From Pirellulales bacterium (GTDB lineage: Bacteria > Planctomycetota > Planctomycetia > Pirellulales > JAICIG01): 6,375 bases of DNA. Position 1 is the first letter of the stretch. Each line of letters begins with the position of its first letter. The notes below the pieces were generated by a model. That model was not told the origin of the DNA. It worked only from the letters and a program-made list of their open reading frames with translations, and searched no databases. The stretch spans positions 1 through 6,375 of the forward strand of contig JAICIG010000445.1 of the NCBI GenBank assembly GCA_025924495.1, written 5' to 3'. Below are positions 1 through 4,683 of this stretch, piece by piece. A program made the translations under genes and the position numbers.

Positions 1-1
1 C

Positions 2-1945
2 ACGCTAGGCCGCTCGGCGAACGCTACCCGGCTGGTGCAGCAGTTCGAGGCTTTCCGCCGCGCCGGACCGGCAGGCAAGCTCGAAGCGGAGTCGCCGGCA
101 GATCGTGAAATCGCCGTCTGCCCCAGCTGCGGAATGGACATCTCGCCAGGGGCCGCCGGTTGCCCGAATTGCGCCGGCGGAAAGACTCCGCGCCAAACCG
201 CCGCTCTGTTTCGACTCTTGCAGTTTGCCCGGCCTCGCCGCGGCGCCGTAGCTTTGGGATTTGCTCTGACGCTGGCGAGCACGGCCGCGGGCCTTGTGCC
301 GCCCTACCTGACGATGCCGTTGATGGACAGAGTCCTGATTCCGCATCAGAACGGTCAGCCGGTCGAGCCGAGCTTGGTGATCTGGTTTCTCTCCGGATTG
401 GCGGCGGCCGCCATCGTGGCATGGCTCTTAAGCTGGGCGCGCACCTATGTGCTGGCCTGGGTCTTCGAGCGGATCAGCGCCGATCTGCGCAACTACACCT
501 ACGCGCATCTACAGCGCCTGTCGCTGGAGTTCTTCGGCGGCAAACGCACGGGCGACTTGATGGCGCGTGTGAGCACCGATACGGAACGAATCTGCAACTT
601 TCTTTCGCTTAATCTGCTCGACTTCGTTACCGACTCGCTGATGATGGCGATGACGGCAGGCGTGTTGTTCTGGATCGATCCTTGGCTGGCGCTGGCTACG
701 CTGCTGCCTTTTCCCTTCATCGGCTGGCTGGTGAGCCGAGTCCGCGAGCGACTGCGAGTTGGTTTCTTGGAGGCCGGACGCGTGTGGGGCGAAATGACCA
801 GCGTGCTGGCCGACACCATTCCGGGCATCCGTGTGGTGAAGGCTTTTGCGCAGGAGCGACGCGAGATCGATCGCTTCCGCCAAGCAAACGATCGCGTGCT
901 GGAGGCCAATGATCGGGTCAATAAAGTCTGGTCCATTTTCGGGCCAATCGTAACGCTGTTGACCGAAATGGGATTGTTGGTGGTGTGGGCGTTCGGCGCC
1001 TGGCAGGTGTTTCATGACCAGATCAAAGTCGGCGTGTTGACCGCTTTTTTGGCGTACATCAGCCGCTTCTACAACCGTCTCGATTCGATGAGCCGGATGC
1101 TAGCCGCGGTGCAGCGCGCCGCGGCCAGCACGCAACGCATCTTCGAAATTCTCGATCGCGTACCGAGCGTCGCCGAACCTGTGAACCCCGTCCGTCACCG
1201 GAGGTTGCAGGGCGAAGTGGAATTCCGCAATGTCGGATTCCGCTACGGCAACCGGCCGGTGCTGGAGGAAGTCAACCTCACGATCCATCCTGGCGAGATG
1301 GTCGGACTGGTTGGCCCCAGCGGCTCGGGTAAAAGCACGCTGGTGAACCTGGTCTGCCGCTTCTACGACGTCAATTCCGGAGCGATTCTTGTCGACGGCC
1401 TGGATATCCGCACTCTGGCCCTGGAAGATTATCGCCGGCACATCGGCATCGTGTTGCAAGAGCCATTTTTGTTCTACGGCACGATTGCAGAGAACATCGC
1501 TTACGGCCGGCCCGACGCCACTCGCGAAGAGATCATCGCGGCGGCGCGCGCCGCGCGAGCCCACGAATTCATTCTGCGTCTGACCGATGGTTACGACTCG
1601 ATCGTCGGCGAACGCGGGCAAAAGCTTTCCGGCGGCGAGCGTCAGAGAATCTCGATCGCCCGCGCCCTGTTGATCGATCCGCGGATCTTGATTCTCGACG
1701 AAGCCACTTCGGCGGTAGACACCGAGACGGAACGCGAGATCCAACTGGCGCTCGATGCTTTGATTCAAGGTCGCACGACCATCGCCATCGCTCACCGGCT
1801 GAGCACCTTGCGGCGCGCCGATCGCATCGTTGTGCTGGAGCGCGGCCGAATTGCCGAAATTGGCCAGCACGACCAGTTGCTCAGCCAGTCGGGCGCCTAT
1901 GCCCGCTTGCATCGGGCCCAACTTGAACTTGCCGAACTTGATTAA
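2..1945 (+). CDS. ABC exporter half-transporter with zinc ribbon (5'-partial), DUF1854-associated type
   Basis: The product is an ABC exporter subunit with membrane and ATPase domains in one chain, expected to work as a homodimer in the inner membrane. The frame is open to the window edge, so the gene starts upstream; the GTG at 35 is internal and not a credible start. In order: the tail of an N-terminal domain, a zinc ribbon (119-172), a six-helix type-1 exporter membrane domain (about 240-1110, with hydrophobic stretches near 240-310, 371-436, 640-735 and 935-1065), then the nucleotide-binding domain (about 1210-1900). The ATPase is complete: Walker A GPSGSGKST (1313-1339), Q-loop VLQEPF, signature LSGGERQ (1625-1645), Walker B ILILDE (1685-1702) with catalytic Glu, D-loop SAVD, and H-loop His at 1793-1795. 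All catalytic residues are present, so no heterodimer partner is needed. The nearest family I recall is the 'cyanophycin metabolism-associated ABC transporter', judged by architecture and the DUF1854 gene downstream. The substrate is unknown. ABC exporter assignment is near certain; subfamily is moderately sure. Confidence 0.95.
   Translation, partial: TLGRSANATRLVQQFEAFRRAGPAGKLEAESPADREIAVCPSCGMDISPGAAGCPNCAGGKTPRQTAALFRLLQFARPRRGAVALGFALTLASTAAGLVPPYLTMPLMDRVLIPHQNGQPVEPSLVIWFLSGLAAAAIVAWLLSWARTYVLAWVFERISADLRNYTYAHLQRLSLEFFGGKRTGDLMARVSTDTERICNFLSLNLLDFVTDSLMMAMTAGVLFWIDPWLALATLLPFPFIGWLVSRVRERLRVGFLEAGRVWGEMTSVLADTIPGIRVVKAFAQERREIDRFRQANDRVLEANDRVNKVWSIFGPIVTLLTEMGLLVVWAFGAWQVFHDQIKVGVLTAFLAYISRFYNRLDSMSRMLAAVQRAAASTQRIFEILDRVPSVAEPVNPVRHRRLQGEVEFRNVGFRYGNRPVLEEVNLTIHPGEMVGLVGPSGSGKSTLVNLVCRFYDVNSGAILVDGLDIRTLALEDYRRHIGIVLQEPFLFYGTIAENIAYGRPDATREEIIAAARAARAHEFILRLTDGYDSIVGERGQKLSGGERQRISIARALLIDPRILILDEATSAVDTETEREIQLALDALIQGRTTIAIAHRLSTLRRADRIVVLERGRIAEIGQHDQLLSQSGAYARLHRAQLELAELD
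119..172 (+). other. Zinc-ribbon coding segment (CPSC...CPNC) within the ABC exporter
   Basis: Four cysteines lie in two CPxC knuckles, with cysteine codons at 119, 128, 161 and 170, separated by ten residues. This spacing is typical of a short zinc ribbon that binds one structural zinc. It sits directly before the first membrane helix, on the presumed cytoplasmic side. Ordinary lipid- or peptide-type ABC exporters lack it; I recall similar Cys-rich linkers in DUF1854-associated transporters. Metal binding is inferred from the cysteine pattern only. Confidence 0.75.
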
Positions 1946-1946
1946 G

Positions 1947-2002
1947 AGTAGACGGTAGACAGTAGACAGCAAACAGTGGACGGTAGACAGTAGATAGCAG
2001 TC
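1947..2002 (+). repeat. Eight tandem degenerate heptamers, consensus AGTAGAC
   Basis: Beginning one base after the ABC stop codon, the sequence divides exactly into eight 7-base units: AGTAGAC, GGTAGAC, AGTAGAC, AGCAAAC, AGTGGAC, GGTAGAC, AGTAGAT, AGCAGTC. The 7-base phase is kept across the whole array while individual bases drift. The array is intergenic. Such GTAGACA-type heptamer runs recur between genes in some planctomycetes and resemble the short tandem heptamers described in cyanobacteria; copy number elsewhere in this genome cannot be seen from here. Confidence 0.85.
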
Positions 2003-2034
2003 AGGGGCTGAAGCCTGGGGCTGCCCCTGATGCT
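1996..2034 (+). repeat. Long bulged hairpin after the heptamer array
   Basis: TCAGGGGC (2001-2008) pairs perfectly with GCCCCTGA (2023-2030). The stem extends outward by four pairs (AGCA 1996-1999 with TGCT 2031-2034) if the G at 2000 is bulged out. Inside the loop, AGCC (2012-2015) pairs with GGCT (2019-2022). The whole structure could fold as one strong hairpin. No T-run follows on the + strand (TGCTTGAATT), so it is not a classic intrinsic terminator. It may stabilise the ABC transcript's 3' end, act as a REP-like element, or be part of the same mobile repeat as the heptamers. Confidence 0.65.
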
Positions 2035-2057
2035 TGAATTCCGACGCGTGAGATTCT

Positions 2058-2552
2058 ATGTCATTGCCTTCTTCACAGCCCCTTGCCGCCGGTGAATTCG
2101 ATCTGGCGAACGACGCCTGGGGGCGATTGATTTTGATCGATCCCCAAGGCATGCGTCACGAAGGGGTCGAACCGATTCGCGCCTTTCCGCTCTCCGATCC
2201 CCAGCGTTGGATTGCCATCTGCGGCGCGGAAGGGGCGGAACTTGCCTTTATCGATAATCTCAGCGATTTGCCGGCTGCCGTGCGCGAAGTGCTTGACGAA
2301 GCGCTCGCCCGTCGCGATTTTGTGCCCGTTGTCGAGCGTATCGTCAATGTGGTCGCCGAGGTCGAACCTTCCGAGTGGGAAGTCAAAACCGATCGCGGCA
2401 TCACCCGGTTTTTATTGACGAGCGACGATGGCGTGCGGCGCCTTGGTCCTTTCGAAGCCATGCTCGTCGATACGCACGGCACGCGCTACTTAATCGCCGA
2501 TTTCCGGCGGCTCGACGCCTATGGTCGACGGATGCTCGATCGATTCTTGTAG
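2058..2552 (+). CDS. DUF1854 family protein, partner of the upstream ABC exporter
   Basis: This is a 164-residue soluble protein with no signal peptide or membrane segment. It carries the hallmarks I associate with DUF1854: an early GRL(I/L)L strand, RAFPLSDP at residues 41-48, an acidic middle segment with LARRDFVPVVERI, WEVKTDRG at 107-114, a GVRRLG stretch, and the C-terminal LDAYGRRMLDRFL (152-164). Length fits the family. The ATG at 2058 places the conserved core from about residue 16; no clear Shine-Dalgarno sequence precedes it, and no better in-frame start was found. It lies 112 bases after the ABC gene on the same strand, separated by a repeat and hairpin. Related pairs are annotated as cyanophycin metabolism-associated in some bacteria, but the biochemical role of DUF1854 is unknown. 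A regulatory or accessory role for the exporter is an inference from recurrent adjacency. Confidence 0.88.
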   Translation: MSLPSSQPLAAGEFDLANDAWGRLILIDPQGMRHEGVEPIRAFPLSDPQRWIAICGAEGAELAFIDNLSDLPAAVREVLDEALARRDFVPVVERIVNVVAEVEPSEWEVKTDRGITRFLLTSDDGVRRLGPFEAMLVDTHGTRYLIADFRRLDAYGRRMLDRFL

Positions 2553-2578
2553 ACGCGCGGGTTCGCCAGCGGGCGCGT
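2553..2578. terminator. Possible bidirectional terminator hairpin between convergent genes
   Basis: ACGCGC (2553-2558) pairs with GCGCGT (2573-2578) over a 14-base loop, in the 35-base gap between the DUF1854 stop and the stop of the opposing DUF421 gene. On the + strand it is followed by TCTTCC, only a weak pyrimidine tail. Position supports a shared terminator; the short stem and lack of a true T-run make it tentative. Confidence 0.3.
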
Positions 2579-2587
2579 TCTTCCGCC

Positions 2588-3127
2588 TCAGCCCTTGCTC
2601 TTGTCAGACGATTGCTGCTGCGGATGTAAGACGATACTGATTTGTCCGCTGCGTTCCTTATAGGCCGATTTGACTTGTTTCAGATCGTCGATGTTGGCGG
2701 CCAGGTGCATGGCCTCGTTGATGTCATGCACGGAAATATGTGAACTCAGCATGTTCTCTTCCATGAGGTGACCGTCTGCGACGAGCAGTTTGGCGCGGCC
2801 CTTGACCAGCGTGCCGATGCGGTGCGAGCGGCAGGCCGCCGCCGTGGCAACCCAGTGCAGAGCGATCAAAACGGCGCTGGCGACGAACGTTTCCGAGACG
2901 GACGCGGAACCGGTGATGCCGCGGCTGAGCAGCGAGCCGAGAATGAACCCCAGGACAACATCGATGGCGGAGGGCCGTCCGTGGAAGCGGCTTTTGCCCA
3001 CTCTCACCAGGAACAGACCCAATACATAAACAAGTGCGGCGCGCGCGGCCACTTGCGAGAGCAATAGCGGCTTCTCTGGCTCGTCGCCGCCGAACCACTT
3101 CATGAGGGCGGCGGAGAGATCTTCCAC
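2588..3127 (-). CDS. DUF421/YetF-type membrane protein
   Basis: The 179-residue product has three N-terminal hydrophobic segments (around AARAALVYVLGLFLVRVG, IDVVLGFILGSLLSRG and ETFVASAVLIALHWVATAA), followed by a soluble C-terminal domain. That C-terminal half matches the YetF/DUF421 pattern: an SHRIGTLVKGRAKLLVADGHLM strand pair, then LSSHISVHDINEAMHL, then a segment ending SGQISIVLHP. The family is widespread and of unknown molecular function. The frame is open further upstream. The GTG at 3127 is chosen because GGGAG lies 10 bases before it (minus strand, 3142-3138) and the product then begins MEDLSAALMKWF, natural for the family. Alternatives are GTG at 3151 (187 residues) and ATG at 3103 (171 residues, no visible ribosome binding site). 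It follows the SDR gene by 44 bases on the same strand, so cotranscription is likely. Family is confident; start is not. Confidence 0.85.
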   Translation of the reverse strand: MEDLSAALMKWFGGDEPEKPLLLSQVAARAALVYVLGLFLVRVGKSRFHGRPSAIDVVLGFILGSLLSRGITGSASVSETFVASAVLIALHWVATAAACRSHRIGTLVKGRAKLLVADGHLMEENMLSSHISVHDINEAMHLAANIDDLKQVKSAYKERSGQISIVLHPQQQSSDKSKG

Positions 3128-3171
3128 GATGGTTCGACTCCCGGCTCGCACGACGCCGTCGCACGAGCGAT

Positions 3172-4218
3172 CTAGACTTCCGAGGGCTCCCGAGTACCAG
3201 AAGATATTCTACCCTCGCGCGGCGCCGACTTCGACTTCAGCCAGACTGCCAAGCCAGCTCCGGCCAATCCGGCCAGCGCCAACCAGCCTCGCCGCATGGT
3301 CGCCTCGAGTTGCCAACTGAAACTGGTCGCCCGCCGATCAAACCTGCCATGAGCGCCATGGTCGCCAGGCAAGGGAGCCCAAAGATTATTCGGGCGGTCG
3401 GCTCGGACCGGCTCGTCCGTCATTTGCGAATCAAAACCGGTCCGCGCCAGGTAGTAGTCGCCCAGGCCGGGCGCCAACTTGTTGCCTTCGATCACCACGG
3501 CCGTTGAGCCGCCCACGAACACTTCCCGGCGACGATGCCGGGCCGCGAATACGATCGCCTTGGCGGCGACCTCCGGTTGATAGATTGGCGGAACCGGTTG
3601 CGGCTGGCGAGGCAGCCGACTCTTGACCCATTCGAACTGCGGCGTGTTGACCGCGGGCATTTGGACCATCGTGATGTGGACCCGGCTCCCTTCATGCAGC
3701 AATTCGCAACGGACCGATTCCGTGAAGCCTTGGATGGCATGCTTGGCGCCGCAGTAAGCCGACTGCAGCGGAATGCCTCGATAAGCCAGCGCCGATCCGA
3801 CTTGAACAATGACGCCGCGGTTGCGCGGTCGCATCCGCCGCAGCGCCGACATTGTGCCATAAACAAAGCCGAGATATGACACCTCGGTAACGCGGCGAAA
3901 CTCCTCGGGCGTCATTTCCGAAAATGGCGAGAAGACGGACACCATCGCATCGTTCACCCAAACGTCGATCGGGCCCAGTTCTGCTTCGATTCGTTTTGCC
4001 GCGTCTTCGATGTCGTCCGCGTTTGCCACGTCAATCGGCAAGACGAGGGCTCTGCAGCCGCTCGCTCGCACTTCCGCGGCCGCGGCCTCGAGTCCATCTC
4101 GGCCGCGCGCAATCAGCGCGACGTCGGCGCCTTGCGCGGCAAACGCCCGCACCGTCGCCCGGCCGATGCCCGCCGACGCGCCGGTGACGACAACTACTTC
4201 TCTTTGCTTCCCATTCAT
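3172..4218 (-). CDS. SDR-family NAD(P)-dependent oxidoreductase with C-terminal membrane anchor
   Basis: This 348-residue protein is a classical short-chain dehydrogenase/reductase with a C-terminal extension. The Rossmann nucleotide motif TGASAGIG is at residues 12-19, the Asp of the adenine pocket motif at 63 (DVAN), catalytic Ser142, and YxxxK as Tyr155 and Lys159. The usual NNAG motif reads NDAM (89-92). Arg38 after the second beta strand (IARG) would suit NADP(H), a weak inference. Classical SDRs are about 250 residues; here the extra 90 include a conserved-looking YLARTGFDSQMTDEP stretch and a hydrophobic helix (about 311-328) near the C-terminus, as in a recognised group of longer bacterial SDRs. 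It would probably anchor the enzyme at the membrane. The ATG at 4218 is chosen because GGGAG lies six bases upstream and the Rossmann fold begins at once; the frame stays open to 4383 but that 55-residue stretch is Arg-rich and not SDR-like. Substrate cannot be told. Confidence 0.93.
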   Translation of the reverse strand: MNGKQREVVVVTGASAGIGRATVRAFAAQGADVALIARGRDGLEAAAAEVRASGCRALVLPIDVANADDIEDAAKRIEAELGPIDVWVNDAMVSVFSPFSEMTPEEFRRVTEVSYLGFVYGTMSALRRMRPRNRGVIVQVGSALAYRGIPLQSAYCGAKHAIQGFTESVRCELLHEGSRVHITMVQMPAVNTPQFEWVKSRLPRQPQPVPPIYQPEVAAKAIVFAARHRRREVFVGGSTAVVIEGNKLAPGLGDYYLARTGFDSQMTDEPVRADRPNNLWAPLPGDHGAHGRFDRRATSFSWQLEATMRRGWLALAGLAGAGLAVWLKSKSAPREGRISSGTREPSEV

Positions 4219-4224
4219 GATTGT

Positions 4225-4229
4225 CTCCC
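4225..4229 (-). promoter_or_regulatory. Ribosome binding site deciding the SDR start
   Basis: On the minus strand GGGAG occurs with a six-base gap to the ATG at 4218-4216. It supports the short SDR reading over the in-frame extension up to 4383. Confidence 0.7.
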
Positions 4230-4285
4230 AGCCTGGTCCCCCTGCCTGCACGGCGACGCCGCGCCGCACGACGCGAATTGCAGAA

Positions 4286-4302
4286 GCGGCGTACAACGCC
4301 GC
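4286..4302. repeat. Perfect 7-bp inverted repeat in the SDR upstream region
   Basis: GCGGCGT (4286-4292) pairs with ACGCCGC (4296-4302) over a three-base loop. On the minus strand it lies 68 bases before the SDR start, so it would form a tight hairpin in that gene's leader if transcription begins upstream of it. No T-run follows on either strand, so a terminator role is unlikely; a protein-binding dyad or chance GC-rich pairing are the alternatives. Confidence 0.4.
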
Positions 4303-4386
4303 GCTCGCTCTGTGTAAGCAAAGACGGCGCCATCGCACAGCCCTTTCTATCTTCGCTGCGCGCCTAGAGCGCATGGTGTGCATTTA

Positions 4387-4414
4387 TTGACCGATTATTC
4401 GGTTGCGCTACAAT
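4387..4414 (+). promoter_or_regulatory. Near-consensus sigma-70 promoter for the PoxB-like gene
   Basis: A -35 box TTGACC (4387-4392) and a -10 box TACAAT (4409-4414) are separated by 16 bases; each matches the consensus at five of six positions. Transcription would begin near 4421, leaving a leader of about 263 bases before the start codon at 4684. It is the best promoter-like match I found by eye in the region and is correctly oriented. Planctomycete promoters are not always this canonical, so function is inferred. Confidence 0.6.
4390..4403. promoter_or_regulatory. Operator-like dyad inside the promoter
   Basis: ACCGA (4390-4394) and TCGGT (4399-4403) form a perfect inverted repeat around TTAT. 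The dyad starts within the -35 box and fills the first part of the spacer, where a bound repressor would block RNA polymerase. The half-site is short (5 bp), so chance is possible. The cognate regulator is not encoded in the window. Confidence 0.4.
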
Positions 4415-4501
4415 GACGCGTACGCATCAAAAAGGCGGGCCACTTTCTGCGGCTGTGAAAGCCTCTCTTGCGCCGTGCTTGGCGCCTCTGGCTCGATGCG
4501 G

Positions 4502-4532
4502 AGCATATTCAAACGAATTTGAGCTGGTTTTT
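4502..4532 (+). terminator. Weak terminator- or attenuator-like hairpin in the leader
   Basis: AGC (4502-4504) pairs with GCT (4523-4525) and TCAAA (4509-4513) with TTTGA (4518-4522), closing a CGAA tetraloop, with ATAT bulged on one side. GG then TTTTT (4528-4532) follows. The shape resembles an intrinsic terminator within the proposed leader of the PoxB-like gene, but the stem is AT-rich and bulged, so it would be weak. Confidence 0.25.
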
Positions 4533-4670
4533 AGCGCCTTTTAGGACGTGTGGTTGCGGCGCGTGTTTTGCGACTCGGGTTTTGTACTTTACCAACCGAC
4601 GCGCCCTTTTTCGTGTCGCGGCGTTTGCGTGGTGCGCGCCGTTGCGCGGAAGAACTCAGCGGCCTAATGA

Positions 4671-4675
4671 AAGGA
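4671..4675 (+). promoter_or_regulatory. Shine-Dalgarno AAGGA for the PoxB-like gene
   Basis: AAGGA precedes the ATG at 4684 with an eight-base gap, an ideal arrangement that fixes the start. There is no in-frame ATG closer to the motif. Confidence 0.8.
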
Positions 4676-4683
4676 ATTTAGCC

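Larger units (their letters stand above)
4219..4683. other. Divergent intergenic control region
   Basis: These 465 bases separate the minus-strand SDR gene from the plus-strand PoxB-like gene. They hold the SDR ribosome binding site, a 7-bp hairpin (4286-4302), a plus-strand promoter candidate with an embedded dyad (4387-4414), small hairpins in the presumed leader (4451-4463, 4470-4485, 4502-4525), several T-rich tracts (4526-4532, 4539-4542, 4564-4568, 4580-4583, 4606-4611) and the RBS of the downstream gene. I see no convincing coding sequence and no recognisable riboswitch or small RNA. No good minus-strand promoter was identified by eye, although one must serve the SDR gene here or further upstream. 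Confidence 0.7.

Noticed and set aside
35..37. GTG at 35 as the ABC exporter start
   Set aside because: The frame is open to the window edge and the upstream residues look like continuous protein, so the real start is outside the window.
1947..2034. A CRISPR array or intrinsic terminator at the tandem repeat and hairpin
   Set aside because: The units are contiguous heptamers with no spacers, and the hairpin has no following T-run.
1100..2152. A 350-codon open frame on the minus strand over the ABC ATPase end, the heptamer array and the start of the DUF1854 gene
   Set aside because: It runs antisense to two well-supported genes and through the repeat, where it yields LLSTV-type repeats typical of spurious translation.
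3131..3144. A tRNA gene at the tRNA-like T-arm sequence
   Set aside because: No acceptor, D or anticodon arm can be folded around it and the T-stem has only two pairs, so no tRNA is annotated.
4219..4383. The 55-codon in-frame extension of the SDR gene up to an ATG at 4383
   Set aside because: The added residues are Arg/Ala-rich and do not resemble SDR sequence, and a good GGGAG site directly precedes the ATG at 4218.
4667..4681. Four-codon mini-frame (ATG AAA GGA ATT TAG) overlapping the ribosome binding site of the PoxB-like gene
   Set aside because: It has no ribosome binding site of its own and its bases are explained by the Shine-Dalgarno motif; such short frames are common by chance.
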